Shown: piece by piece, positions 25,658 to 34,301 of the stretch | Position numbering within the stretch: the stretch's first letter is position 1 | How the letters are laid out: each line of letters starts with the position of its first letter | NCBI RefSeq assembly: GCF_042944905.1 | Contig: NZ_CP168496.1 | Location: 496,001 to 560,000 of the forward strand | DNA: 64,000 nt | Direction: 5' to 3' | Origin: Psychrobacillus sp042944905 | Lineage (GTDB): Bacteria; Bacillota; Bacilli; Bacillales_A; Planococcaceae | Program-made: the position numbers and the translations under genes | Notes under the pieces: generated by a model | The model's database searches: none | Seen by the model: only the letters and a program-made list of their open reading frames with translations | Told to the model about the DNA's origin: nothing

Positions 25658-25855
25658 CTATTGGAGCATCGGTAAGAAGAATGCAATTGCTCCAAGTACT
25701 ATAGAAATCCAAGCGAGGAATTTTTGAGGGGAAGTTAAACCGATTAATCCTAAGACTACTGCGCCTCCACCCAAAAACATAGGATAATAAAAGAATCCCA
25801 CAACCGCCAAAATAATTCCAATCCAGCCAATCCACATACCTAAAGAAGCTTTCAT
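25658..25855 (-). CDS. small membrane protein, 65 residues
   Basis: A very hydrophobic peptide (MKASLGMWIGWIGIILAVVG, YYPMFLGGGAVVLGLIGL, SPQKFLAWISIVLGAIAFF) with three short membrane segments separated by glycines and one SPQK loop. The ATG at minus-strand 25855 is chosen because AAAGGAGGTG lies 6 nt upstream; longer frames upstream are chance. Similar short proteins occur in Bacillales, without known function. Confidence 0.7.
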   Translation of the reverse strand: MKASLGMWIGWIGIILAVVGFFYYPMFLGGGAVVLGLIGLTSPQKFLAWISIVLGAIAFFLPMLQ

Positions 25856-25991
25856 TGTTAACACCTCCTTTCTTATACGGAAGAACAAAAATTTCATAGA
25901 AAAATGTTCTTCCATCTAGTATATGAAGAGGAGGTCTAATCTTTATAAACAATTTAGGGAATAAAGTAGAATAAAAGAGAATTTTTAATAC

Positions 25992-26037
25992 CCGCTACCC
26001 TGTATGAGCCACAATTGAGTTTGACACAGGGTAGTGG
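25992..26037. repeat. isolated inverted repeat CTACCCTGT
   Basis: CGCTACCCTGT and ACAGGGTAGTGG form arms around about 20 nt, just left of the 21-bp array. It may be a weak terminator or part of the repeat cluster. Confidence 0.45.
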
Positions 26038-26042
26038 CTAAA

Positions 26043-26147
26043 AGTAGTCTCGCTTTTGGATGAATTGGTCTCGGGGCTAGTTCAATTGGTCTCGCTTCTG
26101 GGTAAATTATTCTCGGGTTCATCACAATTGGTCTCGAAGTGCCATAA
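26043..26147. repeat. five-unit 21-bp phased repeat array, locus 2
   Basis: TCTCG starts at 26048, 26069, 26090, 26111 and 26132, exactly 21 bp apart. Three units carry the full core ATTGGTCTCG. The last unit continues AAGTGCCA, a sequence shared (AAGTTCCA) with the end of locus 4. It lies in the 750-bp gene-free stretch 25856-26601. Confidence 0.9.
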
Positions 26148-26290
26148 AGTGTAAAAAAATGCACCTGGTTAAGCAACTTTTACATTCTAAAAAGCGTTTT
26201 GCAGTTAGTATGAAAGACAATATGCTTCGTAGAAATAATGAACTAGTACTTTCCATTGTTTATCAATAGGGCAAGTGGAACCTAAAAAAA

Positions 26291-26600
26291 TTGATAGCAT
26301 CTATTGATAAAGAAGCGATGAGCGGACGAAATTGAATCTTCGTCCGCTTTTAAAAGAGTAGGGAAGGATCTATTTTCTCATTAACCAAACCTAATGCACC
26401 ATGTCTCTACCTATTTCAAGAGGGCGACGGACAAACATCTGCCACAAGATTACCGAAAAAAGAGGATCTGGAAGTGACTCAGTCACTTCCAGATCCTCGA
26501 TAAAATTCTTCGTTAATAGTGTAGTTAATGTTTCGTCCAAAGCACTCTGGAATTGGTGAAGACCAGATGCACTTAAAGGACGCTTGCGTTTTTCTTACTA
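26291..26600. repeat. structured intergenic repeat, copy II
   Basis: It matches copy I from GATAGCATC onward: the first hairpin AGCGGACGAA/TTCGTCCGCT, TCTCATTAACCAAACCTAATG, and the middle hairpin with a 17-bp perfect stem GAGGATCTGGAAGTGAC (26462-26498). The right block reaches the stop codon of the AIM24 gene. The stem differs from copy I at several positions, yet both arms change together. It lacks the leader shared by copies I and III. Confidence 0.85.
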
Positions 26601-26601
26601 T

Positions 26602-27399
26602 TTATTTTCCGCCTAAAAGGTCAAATATTCCACCGGCGATACTACCTTCATCTTTTGAGCCTCTTCCTAGGGTTTGCGGAGCGGCTGCAAATACGCGGCT
26701 TGCTAAACGGCTAAATGGTAACGATTGAATCCATACAGTACCCGGTCCGCGAAGAGTTGCAAAAAATAAGCCTTCACCGCCAAATAGAGCTGTTTTCACT
26801 CCTTTTACCATTTCGATATTATAATTTACGTCAGATGTCATCGCGACTAAACAACCAGTATCTACCCTTAAAACCTCGCCAGGCTGTAGTTCTTTTCTGT
26901 GAATCGTTCCACCCGCATGAATAAAAGCAAGGCCATCTCCTTCAAGCTTTTGCATGATAAATCCTTCTCCACCAAAAAAGCCAGTTCCTAACTTGCGTTG
27001 AAATTCGATTCCTACAGAAACACCTTTTGCTGCAGCTAAAAATGCTTCTTTTTGGCAAATAATCTTACCGCTATATTCACTTAAGTCTATAGGAATTATT
27101 TTTCCAGGATAAGGAGAAGCGAAATAGACATGTTTTTTTTCTTTACCAGCATTCGTAAACGTAGTCATGAATAAGCTTTCACCTGTTAACATACGCTTAC
27201 CTGCACCCATTATTTTGCCCATTATTCCACTATCAAATGAACTTGAGCCGTCACCAAAAATGGTTTCCATGGTAATATCATCTTCCATCATCATTAAGCT
27301 ACCTGCTTCAGCAACTACAGTTTCTCCTGGGTCTAATTCAATCTCTACAAATTGCATATCATCTCCATGTAATTTGTAGTCAATTTCATGATTATTCAT
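26602..27399 (-). CDS. AIM24 / TIGR00266 family protein
   Basis: A 265-residue, beta-rich, Gly-rich cytoplasmic protein. It shows the TIGR00266/AIM24 pattern: YKLHGDDMQFVEIELDPGE, VVAEAGSLMMM, GESLFMTTFTN, FFGGEGFIMQKLEGDGLAFI, HAGGTI and LFGGEGLFFATLRGPGTVW. Bacterial members are of unknown biochemical role. The start at 27399 is chosen because TTGAGGAGGAAAA precedes it. It stands alone, and its 3' end touches the structured repeat copy II. Confidence 0.85.
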   Translation of the reverse strand: MNNHEIDYKLHGDDMQFVEIELDPGETVVAEAGSLMMMEDDITMETIFGDGSSSFDSGIMGKIMGAGKRMLTGESLFMTTFTNAGKEKKHVYFASPYPGKIIPIDLSEYSGKIICQKEAFLAAAKGVSVGIEFQRKLGTGFFGGEGFIMQKLEGDGLAFIHAGGTIHRKELQPGEVLRVDTGCLVAMTSDVNYNIEMVKGVKTALFGGEGLFFATLRGPGTVWIQSLPFSRLASRVFAAAPQTLGRGSKDEGSIAGGIFDLLGGK

Positions 27400-27520
27400 G
27401 TATATTTTCCTCCTCAATTAATAATTAGTTATTAATACGAAAAACTGAACAAAAAGTTTCAAGTGGAAAATTCTTATTTTTCTATTTTTTTAAAGGGATT
27501 CCTAAAGTAATAGAGAATAT

Positions 27521-27715
27521 ATTATCTGTGGAAGCGTTTTCAGTTACTTTGGCAGAGGAATCAATCAACTACACGAAAAGCACGTCGCAGAAAATATGCT
27601 AGGTAAAGTGAAAGCCTCTGAAGGATAGTACAGATCCTGTTAAAGGGATCGACGAACTTGCTCGTACAAGATCTGTCTCAAACAAGCCAAGCGATTTTGA
27701 AAAAGAAAAGAGGTA
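27521..27715 (+). pseudogene. C-terminal remnant of a lost gene ahead of the lysine operon
   Basis: The frames join into IICGSVFSYFGRGINQLHEK, VAENMLGKVKASE and, after a one-base shift near 27627, DSTDPVKGIDELARTRSVSN and PSDFEKEKR, ending in TAA at 27713-27715. The hydrophobic start and charged tail look like the cytoplasmic end of a membrane transporter. No start or upstream part is visible, so this is residue of a gene that was probably first in the operon. I do not recognise the family; a lysine permease would make sense but is only a guess. Confidence 0.4.
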
Positions 27716-27721
27716 AGTTAA

Positions 27722-29200
27722 ATGAAGTTAACTAATTTTATCGATGGAAATTGGCAAGAAATAGGGGAAGTAGAGTACACAGCTGTATTGAACCCTGCTA
27801 ATGGTGAACAATTGGCGGAAGTTCGAATGTCCACAAAAGACGACGTGGATCTAGCGGTTGCTGCTGCAGTAAATGCCCAAAAGAAATGGGCCTTAGTACC
27901 GGCACCAAAACGGGCGGATTACTTATATGAAATTGGTAGACTAATGAAAGAAAAGAAGGAACATTTAGCACAAGTGCTAACGAAAGAAATGGGTAAAGTC
28001 ATTGAGGAAGGTCGCGGAGAAGTACAAGAAGGAATAGATATGGCATATTACATGGCAGGAGAAGGACGTCGTTTGTTCGGAGAAACTACTCCTTCGGAGC
28101 TTGCGGATAAATTTGCAATGAGCGTTCGTGCACCAATTGGAGTAGTAGGTCTAATCACTCCTTGGAATTTTCCTGTTGCGATTGCTACTTGGAAATCATT
28201 CCCTGCTATAGTTGCAGGTAATACTTTCATTTGGAAACCAGCAACAGAAACACCAATGATGGCATATGAAATGGCAAAAATATTTGACGAAGCAGGATTA
28301 CCAGCTGGTGTTGCGAATATTGTATTTGGCTCTGGTTCGGAAGTTGGAACGGCACTGATTGAGCATCAGGACGTAAAAGTTATTTCATTTACAGGGTCGA
28401 CGGAAACAGGCAGAAAAGTAGCCGAACTTGGTGGCAGACATCTAAAGAAAGTGTCACTCGAAATGGGTGGGAAAAATGCAGTCATTGTAATGGAAGATGC
28501 AGATTTGTCACTTGCTGTGGAAGGGATTTTATGGAGTGCATTTGGAACAGCTGGTCAACGTTGTACTGCATGTAGTCGGGTAATTGTGCATAAAGATGTA
28601 AAGAAAGATTTAGAAAAGATGCTCCTTGAGCAAATGGAAAATTTAACAATTGGAGACGGTCTTGATGAGTCAGTTAAAATCGGTCCAGTTATAAATAAAC
28701 AAGCATTAGAAAAAATTCATTCTTACACTAAAGTTGGACAAGAAGAAGGAGCGAAACTTTTAGTTGGAGGAAATGTTCTGAATGAGGGGGATTTAGAAAA
28801 AGGGTATTATTATGCTCCAACTCTATTTACAGATGTAACGCCAACAATGCGTATTGCGCAAGAAGAGATCTTTGGACCTGTTGTTTCACTTATAGAGGTA
28901 AGTTCACTAGAGGAAGCGATTGAGGTTAATAACGGTGTGAAATTCGGACTTTCAAGTTCCATTTTTTCTAATGACGTAAATAAAATCTTCCGTGCTCAAC
29001 GGGATTTGGACACAGGAATTGTTTATGTTAATGCAGGTACAACAGGGGCAGAAATTCATTTGCCTTTCGGAGGAACAAAAGGAACAGGAAATGGACACCG
29101 TGATTCGGGAGTAGCAGCATTAGATGTTTATACGGAATGGAAAAGCATTTACGTAGATTTCAGCGGGAAACTGCAACGCGCACAAATAGACACAGAATAA
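27722..29200 (+). CDS. aldehyde dehydrogenase, probably acting on allysine
   Basis: A 492-residue NAD(P)-dependent aldehyde dehydrogenase. The catalytic Cys is C281 in GQRCTACSR and the general base is E247 in LEMGGKN. Other motifs are TPWNFPVA, FTGSTETGRKV and GPVVSLIEV. By sequence style it is close to the semialdehyde dehydrogenases of the YcbD/GucD and antiquitin groups. It is followed after 15 bp by lysine 6-dehydrogenase, whose product is 2-aminoadipate 6-semialdehyde, so oxidation of that semialdehyde to 2-aminoadipate is the most likely role. That role is inferred from the operon. Confidence 0.88.
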   Translation: MKLTNFIDGNWQEIGEVEYTAVLNPANGEQLAEVRMSTKDDVDLAVAAAVNAQKKWALVPAPKRADYLYEIGRLMKEKKEHLAQVLTKEMGKVIEEGRGEVQEGIDMAYYMAGEGRRLFGETTPSELADKFAMSVRAPIGVVGLITPWNFPVAIATWKSFPAIVAGNTFIWKPATETPMMAYEMAKIFDEAGLPAGVANIVFGSGSEVGTALIEHQDVKVISFTGSTETGRKVAELGGRHLKKVSLEMGGKNAVIVMEDADLSLAVEGILWSAFGTAGQRCTACSRVIVHKDVKKDLEKMLLEQMENLTIGDGLDESVKIGPVINKQALEKIHSYTKVGQEEGAKLLVGGNVLNEGDLEKGYYYAPTLFTDVTPTMRIAQEEIFGPVVSLIEVSSLEEAIEVNNGVKFGLSSSIFSNDVNKIFRAQRDLDTGIVYVNAGTTGAEIHLPFGGTKGTGNGHRDSGVAALDVYTEWKSIYVDFSGKLQRAQIDTE

Positions 29201-29215
29201 TAGGGGGATGACAAC

Positions 29216-30379
29216 ATGAAGGTAGCTGTATTAGGAGCAGGGTTAATGGGGAAAGAAGCAGCTCGTGATTTAGTATTGAGCCCAAATGTCGAAAAAGTTT
29301 TATTATGTGATTTAGATGTGGGCCAAGCTAATATGTTTAAAGAGAGGCTACAAAATTCCAAGATTGAAGTTTTAAGATTAGATGCAAATGATGATGAAAA
29401 CATTCTACAGATAATGCGAAAAGTGGATGTTGTGATTAATGCTTTGTTTTATTCGTTCAATGAAAAGGTTGCTAGGCTTGCAGTGGAGGCTGGCGTGCAT
29501 TCAATCGATTTAGGTGGACATATAGGAGGAGCAACCGATGCTGTACTATCACTTGATAAAAGGGCGAAAGAAAAAGGTGTGACACTTATCCCAGATTTAG
29601 GGGTGGCACCTGGTATGATTAATATTCTTGCTGGCTACGGAGCAAGTAAACTAGATGAAGTATCAGGTATTCATTTATACGTGGGTGGAATTCCCGCTGA
29701 GCCAGAGGGGATATTTGGATATAATATCGTCTTCTCGTTAGAAGGTGTCTTCGATCATTATACCGATCCTTCCCATGTTATTCGTGATGGCAAGCTTCAA
29801 GAAGTTGCGTCACTAACGGAAGTGGAGTCACTTTACTTTGACGAGTATGGTGAATTGGAAGCATTCCATACTGCAGGTGGGACATCGACCCTAACTAAAT
29901 CTTTTCCGAATATAGATACGTTAGAGTATAAAACCATCCGGTATAAAGGGCATGCAGAAAAATTTAAGCTGCTAGTGGATTTAGGTTTAACGAATAAAAA
30001 TACGATCGTAAATGTAAATGGGAATATGGTGAAGGCCCGCGATGTCTTAAAAGAAGTATTAACACCTAAATTATTACTTGGGGACAAGGATGATGTTGTT
30101 TTGTTGCGTGTAATCGTAACAGGAACAAAAGACGGTGAAAGTATTACTTACAATTATGAGTTGGCAACGAAAAAAGACAAACTTTCAGGAACAACTGCAA
30201 TGGCAAGAGCAACTGCTAACACTATTTCAGTTGTTGCACAAATGATTGGAAATAGTGTCATTTCCAAACGAGGTGTATATCCACCAGAGTTAATCGTTCC
30301 TGGAGAATTATATATAAAAGAAATGGCGAGACGTGGGGTAGATATTGTGGAGACGGTTTTAAGAGGTGTTAGCGTATGA
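29216..30379 (+). CDS. lysDH: L-lysine 6-dehydrogenase (saccharopine dehydrogenase family)
   Basis: A 387-residue protein with an N-terminal NAD-binding fold (VLGAGLMGKEAARDL, 5-19) and a saccharopine-dehydrogenase-like C-terminal domain. It closely resembles the L-lysine 6-dehydrogenase of Geobacillus stearothermophilus as I recall it, sharing VINALFYSFNE, GVHSIDLGGHIGG, IPDLGVAPGMINIL, EAFHTAGGTSTL and EYKTIRYKGHAEKFKLLVDL. It oxidatively deaminates the epsilon-amino group of lysine to allysine/piperideine-6-carboxylate. A saccharopine-splitting role is less likely, because no lysine-ketoglutarate reductase is present. Its stop overlaps the next start by 4 bp (ATGA). Confidence 0.82.
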   Translation: MKVAVLGAGLMGKEAARDLVLSPNVEKVLLCDLDVGQANMFKERLQNSKIEVLRLDANDDENILQIMRKVDVVINALFYSFNEKVARLAVEAGVHSIDLGGHIGGATDAVLSLDKRAKEKGVTLIPDLGVAPGMINILAGYGASKLDEVSGIHLYVGGIPAEPEGIFGYNIVFSLEGVFDHYTDPSHVIRDGKLQEVASLTEVESLYFDEYGELEAFHTAGGTSTLTKSFPNIDTLEYKTIRYKGHAEKFKLLVDLGLTNKNTIVNVNGNMVKARDVLKEVLTPKLLLGDKDDVVLLRVIVTGTKDGESITYNYELATKKDKLSGTTAMARATANTISVVAQMIGNSVISKRGVYPPELIVPGELYIKEMARRGVDIVETVLRGVSV

Positions 30380-31569
30380 ATTTTGAATTTACCGAGGAAC
30401 AAAAACTGCTTCGTAAGACAGTTCGTCAGTTTGTAGATAATGAGATTATTCCTTACATCGCTAAATGGGAAGAACAAGGGGCATTTGATAAAGGAATATG
30501 GAGAAAATTAGCTGATCTTGGTTTGATGGGTGTTTGCATACCTGAAAAATATGGTGGAAGTGGCATGGATTATAATGCGCTCGCGATTGTATGTGAGGAG
30601 CTTGAAAGAGGAGACACTGCATTCCGTACAGCAGTTTCTGTGCATACAGGTTTAAACTCAATGACACTTATGCAATGGGGAACGGAAGAGCAGAAGGAAA
30701 AGTATTTAGTTTCCCAAGCAAAAGGAATGAAAATAGGAGCTTTTGGATTAACAGAACCAGGAGCAGGATCCGACGTGGCGGCTATGTCGACAGTAGCCGA
30801 AATTGATGGAGAAGATTATGTGATGAATGGGCAAAAAACGTGGATCTCACTATGTGATGCTGCCGATCATTTCATCGTATTTGCTTATACAGACAAGTCG
30901 AAAAAACATCATGGAATCAGTGCATTCATTGTAGAACGTACAATGGAGGGATTCTCTTCAAAAGCAATAAAAGGGAAATATGGTATTAAATCAGGAAATA
31001 CGGGTGAAATATTTTTTGAAAATATGCGAGTGCCTAAGGAAAACCTTTTAGGAAAAGAAGGAGAAGGTTTTAAAATTGCTATGGCGGCACTAGATAATGG
31101 TCGATTCACTGTGGCAGCGGGGGCGGTAGGTCTTTCGTTAGCTTGCTTAGAGGCAAGTGTGAAATACTGTCATGAACGAGAAACTTTTGGTAAAGAAATT
31201 GGCAAACACCAACTTGTGCAACAAATGATTGCGAAAATGGAAGCTGGCCTTCAAATGAGTCGATTACTCGTTTACCAAGTAGGAGAATTGAAAAATAAAG
31301 GAGTTCGCAATACGCGAGAAACATCACTTGCAAAATGGCAAGCATGTGATTTTGCAAATAAAGCTGCAGATGATGCAGTACAAATACACGGGGCGTATGG
31401 CTATTCAGATGAATATCCGGTGGCGAGATATTTGCGCAACTCCAAAGCACCAGTTATTTATGAAGGAACAAGAGAAATCCATACGATTATGCAAGCAGAA
31501 TATGTGCTTGGTTATCGGGAAGATAAAACACTCTCTCACATGCTACCTAAATGGCCATTCGATGAATAA
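30376..31569 (+). CDS. acyl-CoA dehydrogenase, glutaryl-CoA dehydrogenase-like
   Basis: A 397-residue FAD enzyme. Signature 1 is GLTEPGAGSDVAAMS. The catalytic Glu is in the usual place, VIYEGTREIHTI, and the helix-G position has Gly instead (DNGRFTVAAGA), the reverse of the enzyme at 14804. Arg84 in DTAFRTAVSVHTGL lines up with the carboxylate-binding Arg of glutaryl-CoA dehydrogenase (SGYRSAMSVQSSL in human, as I recall it). With the two lysine-catabolic genes before it and a 4-bp overlap, glutaryl-CoA to crotonyl-CoA is a reasonable assignment; other short acyl-CoAs remain possible. Confidence 0.85.
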   Translation: MNFEFTEEQKLLRKTVRQFVDNEIIPYIAKWEEQGAFDKGIWRKLADLGLMGVCIPEKYGGSGMDYNALAIVCEELERGDTAFRTAVSVHTGLNSMTLMQWGTEEQKEKYLVSQAKGMKIGAFGLTEPGAGSDVAAMSTVAEIDGEDYVMNGQKTWISLCDAADHFIVFAYTDKSKKHHGISAFIVERTMEGFSSKAIKGKYGIKSGNTGEIFFENMRVPKENLLGKEGEGFKIAMAALDNGRFTVAAGAVGLSLACLEASVKYCHERETFGKEIGKHQLVQQMIAKMEAGLQMSRLLVYQVGELKNKGVRNTRETSLAKWQACDFANKAADDAVQIHGAYGYSDEYPVARYLRNSKAPVIYEGTREIHTIMQAEYVLGYREDKTLSHMLPKWPFDE

Positions 31570-31570
31570 G

Positions 31571-31614
31571 AAAAAGGTTTTCCTAGAGTATGAACTCGGG
31601 AAAACCTTTTTTTT
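31571..31614 (+). terminator. terminator of the lysine operon
   Basis: The stem AAAAAGGTTTTCC / GGAAAACCTTTTT is followed by eight T. Confidence 0.9.
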
Positions 31615-31738
31615 AATAGAGATATACAATTTATTGAGTAAATCCGAATCAATTTCATAATTCAAATTTAGAGCATAAAACACGAACAATATTAAAGTGA
31701 AATGGGATATATATAATATATTCATCATAAACTAACAT

Positions 31739-31820
31739 GATTTCCGCTATAGTCAGACGCTTTCCGCGGGGTGAACGATGAGCGATCACTGCCGCATTCG
31801 CTGCCTGTCGCTCCAATCAA
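31739..31820. repeat. partial GC-rich Bacillaceae-type intergenic repeat
   Basis: GATTTCCGCTATAG, CGCTTTCCGCGGGGTGA, GATGAGCGATCACTGC and CTGTCGCTCCAATCAA belong to a family of GC-rich palindromic repeats found between genes in many Bacillaceae. The right half is missing. The following segment 31833-31870 (TTTTAATAATT.AATGCT, ATGAAATTAACT) recurs at 40728-40765. The stretch 31615-32031 holds no gene. Confidence 0.65.
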
Positions 31821-32031
31821 CAAATTGAGTATTGTTCGCGTTTTAATAATTAAATGCTATTTATGAAATTAACTCATCCAGTTTAGAAATTAAGCGTAAT
31901 GGAAACAACCTCTTTTTGAATATAAATATATTCGTAAGAAACGTATTAATTAATTAATTTTTCAGTAAGTGAAACCAATTGGATAAATTTGAGTCTAATG
32001 GATTAACAAAGTAATGGAGAGGAAGATCATC

Positions 32032-34137
32032 ATGAAAAAGAGGGGTATTCCGATAATTATCCTAGTTTTGATTGTCGGATTCGTAAGTGTGTTTTTATCT
32101 ACAAGAACGATAGTGAGTGCACAAGAAGTCATAATGTCAAATCAGCTTTTGGTAGTGACGTTATCTTCTCCAGTAAGTAAAGATGCATGGAACAAAGGAA
32201 ATATGTACGTAACAGATAAACAGGGAAAAAAAGTAAACGTAAAGCCTAGTATTTCCAAAAACGGAAAATCTGTTGTGGTATCAGGCCTTGATGAAGGAAC
32301 TTACACTTTACATGTAAATAGTCAATTAGTGAAAAAAAAGTTTCCTTTTAAAGTGTTGAATGAGATTAAAACGATCAAATCGAAGGAAGAGTTAAAAGCG
32401 TATTTTAAATTAGTAAAAAAAGTGCAAGGGGATACAGTTACAGATGCTTTAGATGATACAATGTCTATGAGTTCAAAAGAAGATTCAAGTACTAATAGAG
32501 GAGACTACTCTACTACAAACAACCAAGTAGAGGGTGTAGATGAAGCGGACCTGGTCAAAACAAATGGTTCGTATTTGTTTGCAATTAATGAAAACAATGT
32601 AGCAATAATAAATGTTGAAGATCCAGCAAATATGAAAGAAGAAACTAAAATCAGATTAGCAAATGATTTTTATCCTTCTCAACTTTTATTATCCGATCAA
32701 ACATTGATTATTATGGGGCAAAAAAACATATATCGACCGTTAAACCAAGAAAGTACTCAAGACATGGCTAGAATAGCGCTACCAATGAATGCAATGACGA
32801 CGGTATACTTTTATGATATTTCCAATCCAAAATCACCAAAACTATCTAGAGAGATTGCAACGGAAGGCTATATGAACGGTGCACGGTTAACGGATCATAC
32901 ACTTTACTATGTAACTTCCGTTTATCCAAGGATTTGGATGATGGAAGAAAAGGGTGATACTGAGCTACGTCCATTTATCTATGACTCTAATATGGATAAA
33001 GAACCAAAGCCTATGAACTACGACAGTATCTCTATTCTTCCAAATACTTTAGAAGCAAATTACAGTATTATTTCAGCCATTGATGTAGCAAATCTAAAAG
33101 GAAATAAAGTAACTACAAAAGGTTATCTTGGTGGAAGTGAACAACTATACATGTCTAAAGATAATTTATATTTAACTTCTACTCTGTATGAAACACCTAG
33201 TTCTACCACCCAAAAAATGATTTGGAACCCTGGTAAAATGGACACGAACGTATTTAAATTTGCATTCAATAAAACATCTGTTCAATTTGTTGCATCAAGT
33301 CGACTAACGGGGACAATACTAAATCAGTTTTCAATGGATGAACATAATGGTTATTTTCGTGCAGTAACAACAAAAGGAAATAGTTGGGGGAATGATGATT
33401 CTTCCGAGAACAACCTTTTTATATTAGATAATAGAATGAAAATAGTAGGTTCTTTAACGGGTCTTGCGAAAGAAGAAAGAATTTTTTCTGCTAGGTTCAT
33501 GGGAGATAAAGCATATATGGTGACATTCAAGCAAACAGACCCGCTATTTGTCATCGATGTAGCAACTCCAACAGCACCTAAAGTATTAGGTGAATTAAAA
33601 ATTCCAGGGTTCAGCAACTATTTGCATCCACTGGATGAAAATCATTTAATCGGATTTGGCTATGAAACAAAATCAATCCCACAAGAGGGTAGCAATGAAC
33701 CACTCATTCTAACAGAAGGTATGAAGATTTCTTTGTTTGATGTAAGTGATCTCGCAAATCCAAAAGAAATGGATACGGAAGTGATTGGTGGACGAGGAAC
33801 ATACTCACCAATTCAGTATGACCACCATGCATTATTCCAACATCTTGAAAAGAATCTCTATGGTTTCCCGATTTCGATTTATGAAGAAGGTACTGGGCAA
33901 GAATATTCTCAATTCAAACAAGATGGTGCGTTAGTGTATCAAATCACTCCTGAAAAAGGAATTGTATTAAAAGGGAATTTATTAAAACCCGAAAACCCTG
34001 CCCAACTTTATGAAGACTGGGAAAATAGCATTCAACGTTTGCTGTATGTGGGGAATTCTCTCTACACAATATCCATGAAAGAAATAACAAGTTACAACTT
34101 ACGTAACTTTGAAAAAACAGGGAAATTAGTGTATTAA
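32032..34137 (+). CDS. secreted beta-propeller domain protein
   Basis: A protein of 701 residues with an N-terminal signal or anchor (KRGIPIIILVLIVGFVSVFL). A short Ig-like part follows (about 45-120), then a region that matches the secreted beta-propeller family Beta_propel (PF09826): NNQVEGVDEADLVKTNGSYL, then repeated blade phrases such as VYFYDISNPKSPK, DVANLKGNKVTTKGYLGG, FVIDVATPTAPKVLGELKIP and SLFDVSDLANPKEMD. Its function is unknown. The start at 32032 is chosen because GGAGAGGAAG lies 8 nt upstream. It is a single gene with a strong terminator. Confidence 0.85.
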   Translation: MKKRGIPIIILVLIVGFVSVFLSTRTIVSAQEVIMSNQLLVVTLSSPVSKDAWNKGNMYVTDKQGKKVNVKPSISKNGKSVVVSGLDEGTYTLHVNSQLVKKKFPFKVLNEIKTIKSKEELKAYFKLVKKVQGDTVTDALDDTMSMSSKEDSSTNRGDYSTTNNQVEGVDEADLVKTNGSYLFAINENNVAIINVEDPANMKEETKIRLANDFYPSQLLLSDQTLIIMGQKNIYRPLNQESTQDMARIALPMNAMTTVYFYDISNPKSPKLSREIATEGYMNGARLTDHTLYYVTSVYPRIWMMEEKGDTELRPFIYDSNMDKEPKPMNYDSISILPNTLEANYSIISAIDVANLKGNKVTTKGYLGGSEQLYMSKDNLYLTSTLYETPSSTTQKMIWNPGKMDTNVFKFAFNKTSVQFVASSRLTGTILNQFSMDEHNGYFRAVTTKGNSWGNDDSSENNLFILDNRMKIVGSLTGLAKEERIFSARFMGDKAYMVTFKQTDPLFVIDVATPTAPKVLGELKIPGFSNYLHPLDENHLIGFGYETKSIPQEGSNEPLILTEGMKISLFDVSDLANPKEMDTEVIGGRGTYSPIQYDHHALFQHLEKNLYGFPISIYEEGTGQEYSQFKQDGALVYQITPEKGIVLKGNLLKPENPAQLYEDWENSIQRLLYVGNSLYTISMKEITSYNLRNFEKTGKLVY

Positions 34138-34144
34138 TATAGTT

Positions 34145-34186
34145 AAAAGGATGAGAGCAACTTTTAAGTTGACCTCATCCTTTTCT
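34145..34186 (+). terminator. rho-independent terminator
   Basis: The stem AAAAGGATGAG / CTCATCCTTTT is followed by a short C/T tail. Confidence 0.85.
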
Positions 34187-34301
34187 TGAGAGATACAAAA
34201 GTAGATGAAATTATCTGCAAGGTACGTTCTAGATGCAATGGACTCTGGTTAGTGTTTATAAGTTGTGCTTTTATCTTACAAGGGCTTGATATAGATTGTT
34301 T

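Noticed and set aside
26064..26094. GGTCTC sites in the arrays as restriction-modification targets
   Set aside because: The core contains GGTCTC, but worn units lose it while keeping the 21-bp period, and no restriction-modification genes lie in the window. Spacing seems to matter more than this hexamer.
25985..26176. Heptad-repeat peptide (ARPI-like every 7 residues) encoded on the minus strand of array locus 2, and a similar one at 20079-20276
   Set aside because: 21 bp equals seven codons, so any frame through the array gives a 7-residue repeat. The same frame meets a stop inside locus 3 (TGA after CGAGACCAATCAAG), and no start signals are conserved. The arrays are therefore not coding.
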